The translations under genes and the position numbers were made by a program. 64,000 nucleotides of DNA from Dolomedes plantarius (taxonomy: Eukaryota; Arthropoda; Arachnida; Araneae; Dolomedidae): assembly GCA_907164885.2 (NCBI GenBank), contig OU015490.1, positions 18,454,940-18,518,939 on the forward strand. The letters are read 5' to 3'. This document shows, in pieces, positions 53,438-63,181 of this stretch. Within the stretch, counting starts at the first letter, position 1; the number at the start of each line of letters is the position of its first letter. A model generated the notes under the pieces. It was not told the DNA's origin. It did no database searches and saw only the letters and a program-made list of their open reading frames with translations.

Positions 53438-54242
53438 CAGGGTGGCTACAAAAATTGATGTAAAAAGTTCCCTGAGTTTTCCCTGATTTCCAGAGTATTT
53501 TTCATGAAATTCCCTGAGTTTCTTCATCCGTTCGCAGAACAATTCCCTAGCCATAATGATAAACTAAAAATCTACAGACTGATAAATGAACAAAAATTTA
53601 ATAAGTAAAAAATATTTTTATTGTATACCATAATAGATAGATAATATTAAGTTACAGATTGAACGTTAAATATACTAGAGTTTTAACTGTTTTGATGGGT
53701 TCGCAGAGTTGCCATCTGTGCCTCTATAATAATGTTTTGTCTTTGAACTTCCTGCAAAATGGTTGCCTTTTTAGCAGCGAACTCTTTCAATTGAGATTCT
53801 GCTTCCCTTTTTCTTTTTAAAGCATGCTTTTTTTCTATTTGCTCTTTCTCTTGGTGTTTCTTCAATTCTTCATATCTTGCTCGTACGTTTCTAGCATAGT
53901 GGATCATATCTTTGGAAATTGTTATGCCATCAAGGCCACACTTGGAAATGATATGATCATAAACCCTCCTTCTTGCTACTAAGGAAGATTCCTTTATATT
54001 CTCCCACAAACAGTCACTGTTTATATAAAACCCTCTCAACATTTGCATTACGATGCGACAAAATCATAACATCTCATAACATTTGCAGCATCTCCACAGT
54101 CACCTTCTGCATCAAAAATTGAAGACCAGAATTGATCAATTCAAACTTTTTCCCTGAGTTAAACAAAACTTCCCTGAGTTTTCCCTGATGTTTTCCAGAA
54201 AATGATTCTTCCCTGATAATTCCCTGTTCTGTCGCCACCCTG
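53438..54242 (-). mobile_element. Transposon with CAGGGTGGC ends and TTCCCTGAG repeats
   Basis: The left end is CAGGGTGGCTACAAAA and the right end, reverse-complemented, is CAGGGTGGCGACAGAAC. ATTCTA is duplicated immediately outside both ends. TTCCCTGAGTTTTCCCTGAT occurs near both ends in inverted arrangement with several variants. The minus strand carries a transposon-encoded frame. 805 bases, non-autonomous. Confidence 0.8.
53683..54048 (-). CDS. Coiled-coil protein frame of the CAGGGTGGC element (partial)
   Basis: A 121-aa open frame begins MQMLRGFYINSDCLWENIKE, continues RRRVYDHIISKCGLDGIT and ends in a long charged helix (EELKKHQEKEQIEKKHALKR ... QRQNIIIEAQMATL). Just upstream in a shifted frame QFWSSIFDAEGDCGDAANVM can be read, so this is probably the C-terminal third of a larger protein. 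No catalytic motif is seen. The domain is unknown to me; the helix suggests oligomerisation. Confidence 0.45.
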   Translation of the reverse strand: MQMLRGFYINSDCLWENIKESSLVARRRVYDHIISKCGLDGITISKDMIHYARNVRARYEELKKHQEKEQIEKKHALKRKREAESQLKEFAAKKATILQEVQRQNIIIEAQMATLRTHQNS

Positions 54243-54248
54243 ATTCTA

Positions 54249-57097
54249 GAAATATTATTCATTAGATGCATAATCCATCACAGCATAATTATACTGTGCT
54301 TATTTTTGACACCTTTAGCGTAGTTACTTTCTATTCAATAAATATTTTTTACCCCTAGGATGGGGGGGGGGGGATACATAAATCCTAATACAACATCCAT
54401 CAATTTGAGTAACACTGATCCTAAGGACAGAAACAATGTATATTAAAAAATTACCCAAGACATGAACAGCAAGAAAGCAGTTATAAATTTTGCCAGTACA
54501 GAATTATCTAATGAGTATAAAGAATATGCAGGCAAGAGGGCAGAAAATTAAAATCTAAATTTAAACTGACCCAAGTACAATTTTACAGTAAAAAAATCTT
54601 AAAAAATCATAACAAGGCTGTCATAAATATCAGTTAATACAGATTTTGTAAATCTTGAAGTGTTTCAAACAAAGAAGTCTTTAGAATACACGGTACAGAG
54701 AAAATTAGACATTTTTATATATAATATACTAATAATTGTGTACATTTCAATAATGTTTTCTGCTTTAATAAGAATTTTAAATATTAAGTATTACTTTCAT
54801 GCTCTTTGAAATACATTGATTTAAAACTTTAAGCAAGCCCATTATAATGAATATGAATATTTAAGAGTATTTCATTTTATGCTGTCATCTTTGTCTTTAT
54901 AATGGATGATGAGCATGAATGTTATTTATAAAATCTTTTCATTAAAAATTTTAACACTGAATGAATACAGAAACAAATTTCAAACGCAATCATAAATAAA
55001 AAGTTCTCAGACAAAATAAAGCAACGGCTAAACTGCAGATTACTGCTCATGGTGCCAAGTTGTAAAAACTCACAAAATTTGGTGCCTCTTCATAATTTAT
55101 GTGAAAACTTTAATTAGTTTATCTGTAAGTTTTGCAGGAAATTAACAATGTATCTTCATTATACTGCAACTTTTGAAACTTTAATGCACATGAATGCTGA
55201 TTTGTTAACTTTGATAAGCTTTAGATATTTTAACAATTTTAATATATTTTAAGCAAGGAATTATATTAAAAACACAACAAACACAGGAATGTTGAGAAAT
55301 TGCTGGATTTTTTATAGCCTCAAATCTGGTGATTATATACGTGGTTCTTTTGTTTACGCTCTGCTACAATTAGGTTGTAACCTTTATAACAATTTTTTTT
55401 TTTTAATTCGTTTTAATGGGTTAATAGGCAGCAAACCTGATCCAGCTCAGCTTTGCCCTTATATCACCAAAGGTAAGTGATTATATCTCCGAAAAGTCAT
55501 TTGGGTTTTTTCAGTTTCAACTAATTCAATTTTAATGATGATCATTTAGATCGTTTCAGCAGTGAAATTTGAAATTAGCTTCAGATTAAGAATTACACAT
55601 TCAGTGAATGAAAAAATATTTAAATTCTTTACATAACATTTTTATATTCCCTTTTTTCCTCAAGAAATACAATCCAAAAGATAAAAGCTTACCCTTGGAT
55701 ATTCATATCTAGATTATAGGTCTTACTCAGGGCCTGAGTGCATCTGGTATACCACTTCTCCTTGGTTAGTGTTTTTGAATTCTAATTTTTTTTAAATAAA
55801 GATTCATAATTTTTGTTTTTAGTTAATTTTGTACCCTTTCCTAAAATACTTAAATTGTGTTCTTAATTTTATAAATTGAATTTTATACTTTGAAAACATT
55901 TTAAATTTAAATTTTTGTCCAAAAAACTTACCGGTAATACTATTGTCATCTTTTCTTCCTTCATTCTTCTGTATAATTTTAAATTATCTTGCTACAAATT
56001 TTTTAATTTAATGTACTTCCTTTAATTTTTTATTTTTATGTGTCTATCTTGAAGTATTTACGTGCTTATTTTCTAGATTTTGAGATTTGAAAAAAAAAAA
56101 TTAAATAAAATTCTTGTATTTTGGATCTATTGTTTCCCTAGAACACTTTCTACATGATATCCTAGGACATATATTTAAAAAATTTTAATTTTGACCTACT
56201 TTTTGAAACCTATTGATACATTTTGGATACTTTGCAAATATTAGGGCTGGTTTAATTATTAATTCAAATTAATGCTGTACTCAATATTTATTAAATTAAA
56301 ATATTCCAGTGTTGTTTATTTGCTACTTATTTTTGAATTTTCATACAAAGTGTTAATTGTCAGGCTAAAGATTTTAAAACAGTGTGAAATGGCATTTTCC
56401 TAAATTTCTGATTAGGAGAACTCCACCAAGTGGACTTTAACAACTTTTCGTCGAACATCACAGGATATGGAACTGCTCTTTGAATATTTTATCTTTTACC
56501 GCAATTATTAACAGTTCAAAAGCATTTGTATAACTCATGACGAGAAAAGTTGCTAAACACGTTGGGTCTGACGTGCATAATGAAATATATGTTCCAAATT
56601 CAGGATAAAAATTTAAAATAAAATTATCAGAGAAATCATATAGGCAACTTTTACAAATCTATTGCAATCGTGGAGCGTATATTTCGATAGCACGCAATTG
56701 TGGACCAGAAAGTAATAATCTACTAAAACTATAGCCATATTTTCTATAGCCATGCCTGAACATGCAGTTATTAACAGATTAACAGTTATACGTATTGCAA
56801 TAACATTTAGCTTCACTCATAAAAAAAATAGCGTAAAATTTAGAAATCATGTAAATCAACTTGATCATCTTAATATAACAGTTTTGTCATACAACACTGA
56901 AAAAATTACCTGTAAATTAAACTTACTTGAATAAATGTTTATTTTTCCAGAATCTGGATTAATGTTATTTCAGTCACTCTAACAGCTGCGAAGGTTTGTC
57001 GCCAAAGGCATCTTTTTACTTTTAATTACTAAGTGTATAGGAAATTGAAAGAACTACGCGCTCAACTTACAACCTTTGGCTGTGGCTAGCGATGGTC
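54249..57097. other. AT-rich sequence; possible micro-exon
   Basis: A G-run lies at 54362-54373. Between 55425 and 55470 a 46-base segment is bracketed by a T-rich acceptor (GGGTTAATAG) and a consensus donor (AAAG|GTAAGT). It could encode SKPDPAQLCPYITK. Imperfect inverted motifs TTAACAACTTTTCGTCG and CGAGAAAAGTTGCTAAA lie at 56438 and 56541. Otherwise nothing recognised. Confidence 0.3.
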
Positions 57098-57345
57098 GAC
57101 TACTCGAATGAATCATTTGTATAATTCGATTACAAAATCATTCGAATAGTTCGATTATCACAATTTCATTCGATTTATTCTGAATCGATTATTTCACTCG
57201 AGTGAATCACAACGAATGATTTTGCTCCAGATTATTTCTATAGCACATAAGTGATTCATTCGAATGAATCACTCGGTCAGAACGATTATTTTGGGCGCGA
57301 TTATTTCTATAGTACGCGAGTGAATCACTCGGACAGAAAGATTAT
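57098..57345. repeat. Cluster of TTCATTCGAATGAATCACTCG-like motifs
   Basis: ATTCGAATGAATC, its palindromic half TTCATTCGA and CGATTATTTCTATAG recur many times (for example CATAAGTGATTCATTCG and GTACGCGAGTGAATCACTCG). The array is degenerate and has no fixed period. Confidence 0.7.
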
Positions 57346-57639
57346 TTTATAGCAGCTTTATTTCCTGCATAAATCGCACTGCAGTACTCAAGTGAATTTA
57401 TCGAAAGAGATGATTATTTTTCCGGCGATTATTTCTCGTTTCCCGTTTGCTTGATTGCCCAAGACGATTATTTCTTAGATAGCTCGTATCTCCTTTGTTA
57501 GGTACGCTATGCTAAACATTTTGATCTGGAATTAGGAATACTGGACCGGGTGAGTGGAGGATTTTATAAAACTACAGTGTTTATGTATAGCTGAACTTTA
57601 GACTAAATAATTAATCTATACATGTGAAAATGGATGCAT

Positions 57640-58275
57640 GCGTGTATGTTCCAGCATCACTCTGGAGCGCCTGGAGCAATACCAACCAAACGTGGTACAC
57701 ATATTATTTTCAATCTGGGAGGAAACACTAGGGGGGTAAGGTTAAGCCAAACCTAGCACCCCTAGGAGAACGGGGGACTTATAAAAATAATCGAAAACGA
57801 CTGATATTATGTCGAATCTATAGTTTTCAGGGTCACAGAAATTGATAGTGACACTCCCGATGCCGTTTGAGTGCAAGTCCATACCCCCCCCCCCCTTCCG
57901 CATTGGGGGAGGAGGGGCGAAGATGTGTTGAAAATAAAATGTCCAAAATGACCACGAGTAGTGTCGAATCAATAGTTTTCGGGGTGAAAGAGATTGATAG
58001 TGACACTCCCGATGCCGTTTAAGTGCAAGTTCAGCCCCCTTCAGCATTAGGAAGGGGGGGGAGATAAAATATCCAAAAGGACCAAATGTAGTATCGACTC
58101 TATAGTTTTCGGAGTCATAGAGATTGATAGTGACACTCCCGATGCCGTATAAGTGCAAGTTCAGCTTCCTTCAGCATTGGGGAGGGGTGAAAAATAACAT
58201 GTCCAAAAGGGCCGAGAGAAGTATCGAATCTATTGTTTTCGGGGTCATATAGATTGATAGTGACACTCTCGATTG
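57640..58275 (+). repeat. Minisatellite, about 130-150-base units
   Basis: GACACTCCCGATGCCGT recurs at 57850, 58002 and 58132 and as GACACTCTCGAT at 58262 (periods 152, 130, 130). Each unit includes GTGCAAGT(T/C)CA, a G-rich run and AATCTATAGTTTTCGG. Open frames across it are a by-product of the repeat. Confidence 0.88.
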
Positions 58276-58280
58276 ATAGT

Positions 58281-58325
58281 GAAGTCTTGTCTCGTGATCA
58301 AAATCTCCTGCAGTTATTGGATGCC
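58281..58325 (+). repeat. Short dispersed repeat shared with 27811-27850
   Basis: AAGTCTTGTCTCGTGATCAA and TCTCCTGCAGTTATTGGA closely match 27813-27853 (AAGTCTTGTCTCGTGATC, CCTCCTGCAATTATTGGA). Confidence 0.75.
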
Positions 58326-58534
58326 CAGTATTTGGGCTCGGACTCACACGAGAAGATGTGTCATCTAAGCGCCAAAAGATTGGGGAACGACACAGGGGTT
58401 GTGTAGAAAATGTCTAATTAAGTTCAATTTCTTTGTTCTAGAAACTCACTATGCAATTGATTTTCCTCGTGATACGCCCAAGCATTTTTGAATGAATGTT
58501 GGGATGTTAAAAGGGTTTTGGGGTTTTATGTGTT

Positions 58535-58547
58535 ACACACACACACA

Positions 58548-58621
<74 letters not shown>
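58535..58621. repeat. (CA)n/(TA)n microsatellite
   Basis: Six to seven CA units followed by about 35 TA units, up to the Tc1 end. Confidence 0.95.
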
Positions 58622-58625
<4 letters not shown>

Positions 58626-59840
58626 CTCAAGAGCCAAAACATTATGACCACGCCTACATTTTGCAATGAATTCGTCTGGATGACGTGGAAGGCACGTGAT
58701 CAGATGGAAGTGGTATTTAACTGCTGCTGGAGAGTCTGAAGAATCATTCATTCACTTACTTGTGTGTAGATGGGAAAGGCTGCGGATCCAAGCGACTTTG
58801 ATAGAGGGCAGATTGTAATGGCTCGAAGGCTCAGAACAAGTATTTCCGAAACTGCACGACTCGTGGGTTTTTCGCGACCTACAGTTGTTAGTACAATGCA
58901 AAGTGGATGAATGACGGTGAAACCAGAAGTAGACGACGTGGTGTTGGACGTCCACACGCTATCAAAGAAAAAGGTCGTCGGAGACTGTCTCGCATGGTGA
59001 AGCAAAACCGGAGCCAGACAGTGGCTCAGCTGACAGCCCAATACAATGCAGGGCCAAGTAGAATAGTATCGCAGCACACTGTTCAGCGGACACTGTTGGA
59101 TATGGGGCTACGCAGCAAACGTCCCACTCGTGTGCCTTTGCTGACCAAGCGTCATCGCCAACTGCGCCTGCGCTGGGCCCGGGAACATCGCGACTGGTCC
59201 ATGGATCAGTGGGAGAGAGTTGCCTGGTCAGATGAATCACGGTTTGTCATTCATCACGCCGATGGCCGTGTCAGGATACGCCGTCTTCCAGGCGAACTGT
59301 TGCTCCCTCAATGTACAGTAGGTCATACACAGGTCGGTGGTGGCGGTATTATGCTTTGGGGGACGTTCTCTTGGGCGTCTCTGGGACCCGTGGTTGTGGT
59401 AGAGCAGACCATGGATGCTACAGGGTATCTGAACATCATTGCGGACCAGTTGCACCCTTACATGGCCTCTGTTTTTCCAGCTGGAAATGGAATGTTCCAA
59501 CAGGACAACGCCCCGTGTCACAAGGCTAAAATTGTGTTGGAGTGGTTCCAGGAACATGATGCTGAATTCCAGTTAATGTCCTGGCCGCCTAACTCACCGG
59601 ATCTCAATCCGATAGAACACATTTGGGATGTCATGGGACGGCAGCTCAGAGTTCAAAGACCACCAATTCGCAATATCTCGGATTTGCGTGACCGTTGCTT
59701 AAACATCTGGTACAATCTGTCTCCAGCCATCTACCAAGGACTTGTGGCATCCATGCCAAGGCGGGTTGAAGCTGTGTTGTGCGCCAAAGGTGGGCCAACT
59801 CGTTTTTGACAGGTGGTCATAATGTTTTGGCTCTTGAGTG
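58622..59840 (+). mobile_element. Tc1-type transposon (DD36E), copy 2
   Basis: Inverted termini ACTCAAGAGCCAAAACATTA and TAATGTTTTGGCTCTTGAGT lie within TA repeats on both sides. 1219 bases. A different subfamily from the copy at 7931, with unlike termini but related transposase. Confidence 0.9.
58770..59809 (+). pseudogene. Tc1-type transposase, one -1 frameshift
   Basis: ATG at 58770 opens the helix-turn-helix part ([37 protein letters not shown]) to TGA at 58908. The -1 frame carries [42 protein letters not shown] and SPDLNPIEHIWDVM through 59809. All three catalytic residues (D in WSDES, D in QQDN, E in PIEH; 36 residues between the last two) are intact. Only one base appears missing, between ACA and ATG near 58893. 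No slippery site is present there, so this is likely a mutation or assembly error. Confidence 0.9.
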
Positions 59841-59875
59841 TATATATATACTATATATATACATATACATATATA
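59841..59875. repeat. (TA)n microsatellite
   Basis: Interrupted TA/CATATA repeat on the right of the Tc1 copy. Confidence 0.85.
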
Positions 59876-60397
59876 AGTCATTCTCCTACGTTCACCCACC
59901 AACGGTATCAGAGCATTTGAAGATAATTCTTTCAAATACCTATCAGTTTAATAGTAAATTTAGCTGCAGTACTAGTGACGTCAGAGATTTCGTAAAAAAA
60001 AAAATTCCCAAACCACTGTACATTGAATTCATTTCTTGATTTTCGACAGCTTGAATTGTCTTTAAATTAAGAATTGTCTTTAAAATTAAGAATTGTCTTA
60101 AAAAATAAGTCAATTGAATTTAATTGACATTAATTCATCGTACATGTTTTTAAGTTTTCCAAACCGCCGAGTTATCTGCGAGTCTGAGGATACATAGAAT
60201 ACATTTAATATCGTTAACTTGAAACGTGTGTCAGTTTTATGTCTTTATTTCGTAAATATTCATCTCATTATGGCCTGAGAGAGTTGTTTTGAAATTGGAA
60301 AGAAATACAGATATAATAAAAGTATTTTTATGACTTCTATAACACATACGACACTAAGGTAAATTCTGTTGAAGATTATACCAATATGTAACTAAAG
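59876..60397. other. AT-rich unassigned sequence
   Basis: AATTGTCTTTAAA-AATTAAG is repeated three times near 60055-60105. No gene recognised. Confidence 0.5.
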
Positions 60398-60419
60398 TAT
60401 CTATCTATCTATCTATCTA

Positions 60420-60485
<66 letters not shown>
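60398..60485. repeat. (CTAT)n/(TA)n microsatellite
   Basis: About 6 CTAT units then about 31 TA units. Confidence 0.95.
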
Positions 60486-60491
<6 letters not shown>

Positions 60492-61439
60492 GTGATTTCC
60501 GCTTATAAGAATCATGTTTGTTATTACTGTTTTTGATTCTTATAAGCGGTTGATTCTTATAGCCGAAATTTAGGTTTTAGGACAGGCACACACACACCTA
60601 TATATACATATATTAGATAACTTTCCATAAAATACTCTTTAATTTACGTTAATTACATTTTATTAAAATTATTTTTTATATTTTTTAAAAAAACTTAATT
60701 TTTAGACCTATAAGTAGATACACGTTATTATAGTAAGAGAAGAAAAGATCCAATATTTGTTACAACATACTGCTTAACAGTTTTAACATTTCAACTACAG
60801 GAAGGGAGCAAGAAAAAGTTTTCTATGGTAGTTTGACATAATGAAGTTTACAGGAGGTTTTTATACCTCTTTCAATACTAATAGACTCATACGAAGATTC
60901 ACCTTCTAGCTTACTTTTCACGGTTTGATAACGTGCTGAATCTACAAATGTCACGTTTGCCTAAGTGATAGTGGTCACTTCACCGAAGATTTATGTGTTT
61001 GAGGATCCAGGAAGCCGCAACCAGGATGTGGGAAAAAGGATTCCCTATTTTTGTTTGTCAGTGGAGAAAAGTGAAATCGGACCCGAACGGGTAAAGATGC
61101 CCCCGGGTCAAGCTAATAGGACAGTGTTGTGCTAAAGCGTTTAAGGGGAAACAATTATGCTATGTCTAACAAAGAAAGGGGTGAATTTAATGACTATATT
61201 CCATCCCATCTTATCAATCTTTCATTTTTTTTAAAAAAGAAAGAACTTTGTGCCTTTTGAGGGTTTAAGTGGTTTTGGGGGAAAAATGAAAGAAAAGCTA
61301 AGAGTGTAAACTGATTCTTAAAACCGGTGGATTGATTCTTTAAAGCGAAAATTTTAACATGGAAATAATACATTTGTTTTTATTTTCGGGATATTGATTC
61401 TTATAACCAATGATCACTATACGCGGTGGTTACTGTGTA
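60486..61439. mobile_element. TA-flanked element with CACAGTRA...TTATAAGAATCA ends
   Basis: The left end is TGCACAGTGATTTCCGCTTA and the right end, reverse-complemented, is TACACAGTAACCACCGCGTA. Both are followed inward by TTATAAGAATCA-type repeats (GATTCTTATAAGCGG, TTGATTCTTATAACC). The 954-base interior has no legible transposase. CAGTR ends and TA duplication suggest a pogo/Tigger derivative. Confidence 0.65.
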
Positions 61440-61441
61440 TA

Positions 61442-62180
61442 TATATATGTGAGTGTGTGTGTGTAGTACCATTCGGTTTACTTGCTTCTTAATCAGAATT
61501 ACGCATTGATACCAAGAGTAGTATTTTTTAGTTAGACACATTTATTAGTTCTTAATTAAGCATAATTATGTACAATTTTACAAAATTCCAGGAGGGACAC
61601 AGATTACTTCCAACCGGTTACATCGTACCAAACCGCTCTGTTTATCTTAGAGCCTGGAACCGGATTTATCGTCACCTGGACACCGTCGCTAATCTTTCAA
61701 AGAAATTTAAATTTTAAGGGGATTTAACTGTGCTTCAAACCTTCCCATAACATCCACTAGATCAGATAGAGCGATACCGTCATCCACCGATTGATCACTG
61801 TATCGCCGTAACCAGAAGGCTTAGGGAGCTGAAATTTTGCCTTGTGGTTCCTCTAATGGTCTAAGGGATCACTTAGAAAATTTTTAAAAACCTTTAAAGG
61901 TGTTAAAATAGGGACTTAATATCGGCAGTAGTCGCGCGTTGGTCGATTCCCCGCCTCTTGTCAATTGTTCCCCTCTAACATCTCTCTCTTTTAACTTGTA
62001 TTGATAAGATTCCTGGTAACTGGCCTTATGTATTTTCTTACCCACGTGTGAGATACTAAGATCCTCTCTCGGTTTACTTGGAAGTTATTGCTTTTGAAAG
62101 ATGAAATCGGTCGTTTCGACCGCGGCGAGACTACCGAGCCAGCAGGGTTTTTTTACCTGGCAGCATACTGTTGTCTAGCG
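61442..62180. other. Unassigned sequence with a copy of the AAAATTTCAGC repeat
   Basis: 61794-61855 is an inverted relative of the units at 49979-50190 (CTGAAATTTTGCCTTGTGGTTCC). A (GT)n run lies near 61449-61464. No gene recognised. Confidence 0.5.
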
Positions 62181-62500
62181 CAGTGGTTCTCAACCTGGGG
62201 GGCGCGCCTCCCTGGGGGGGGGGCGTAAAGGAATTTCAAGGGAGGCGTGAGTTTTAAAAAAAATGTAAAATAAAAAGTAAAATTAACCGTAATTTTCTGT
62301 ACTCAATTTTGCGGTCACAATGTAACCGTAACGTATATTCGACATACGAACACGAACACGATAATTGTCGTAATTGTAAAAACACGACAATTGTCGTACG
62401 TCTGGACGTTGAAAGTGACCTGAGGTGTGCTTTGTCACAGTTACAACCTAATATTCAAAAACTTGTCAAGGACAAACAGTGCCAGCCCTTCCATTAACGT
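62181..62500 (+). mobile_element. hAT relic: terminus plus transposase C-terminus
   Basis: CAGTGGTTCTCAACCTGGGG at 62181 is a classic hAT terminus. At 62398-62495 the frame LDVESDLRCALSQLQPNIQK ends LVKDKQCQPFH, the C-terminal signature of ZBED5/FAM200-type hAT transposases. The middle of the transposase is gone and the right terminus was not found. Confidence 0.65.
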
Positions 62501-62739
62501 TGTGAAAGTGACTGGTATCACATGCTGATCTCACCTAGATCCTTGATTACCCCAAATATGTTTAATCTGTATTTAATTTTCTAATTTCATATGTTCTGAT
62601 AATAATATGTTCCAAATTAAGATATGTGTAGGAATATTAAATTTTGCGTATGAAATTACCTATTCTATATTTTCATTTAATAACAAGTTTCAATTTCAAA
62701 TTCCGATTGTACTACTTGTATTGACCACATATTATTACA
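62501..62739. other. AT-rich sequence between hAT relic and BEL LTR
   Basis: Nothing recognised. Confidence 0.35.
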
Positions 62740-62977
62740 GCCATGGTTGAGTGGTAGAAGGTGCATGAAGAAAAACATCTATCTTCTAAAATCTACATTA
62801 ATTTATTTGTACATATATACATTTTTATTCAAAGAATTATTAAAGATGAGGGCTTACATACGCTCAAACTTTCCTGTTGCCTGCCACGAGAGTGTACTGG
62901 ACAAAACATAGTAAATATTAAACTTACATTGACATGCAGTGCCATCTAGGGGAGAAAAAATAACAAATTTCCAAACA
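62740..62977 (-). repeat. Candidate 3' LTR of the right BEL/Pao element
   Basis: On the minus strand the LTR should start at 62977 with TGTTTGGAAATTTG after a purine-rich tract. It contains CCCTAGATGGCACTGCATG and GAATAAAAATG. The far end is uncertain (62740 is a guess at ...CAACCA). It is unrelated by eye to the candidate LTR at 453-744. Confidence 0.5.
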
Positions 62978-62988
62978 TTCCCCACCTG
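62978..62988 (-). promoter_or_regulatory. BEL/Pao polypurine tract
   Basis: AGGTGGGGAA on the minus strand, directly before TGTTTGG. Confidence 0.6.
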
Positions 62989-63181
62989 ATAATTTGCTAA
63001 AATTATCACAAAGAAAAACATAAAATTATATGACATTCATATTCATTACAATGAAAACAAATATTATGAGAATTCAAAGTAAGAGTTAAAATTAAAAGTA
63101 ACTTAGCAATTATAATAGATAATCTAATATAAAAAAAAGAAAGAGAAAGAAATTAAAATAGCAAAATGTTTTGTTTTTTTT
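62989..63181 (-). other. 3' untranslated part of the right BEL/Pao element
   Basis: AT-rich sequence between the Pol stop codon and the polypurine tract; no other feature. Confidence 0.5.

Noticed and set aside
57742..58158. Minus-strand 138-codon frame with repeated SVTIN
   Set aside because: It is produced by the minisatellite period; the repeat unit explains its openness.
62744..62770. A-box-like TGGTTGAGTGG
   Set aside because: No B box within the distance expected of a tRNA or SINE, and it lies within the candidate BEL LTR.
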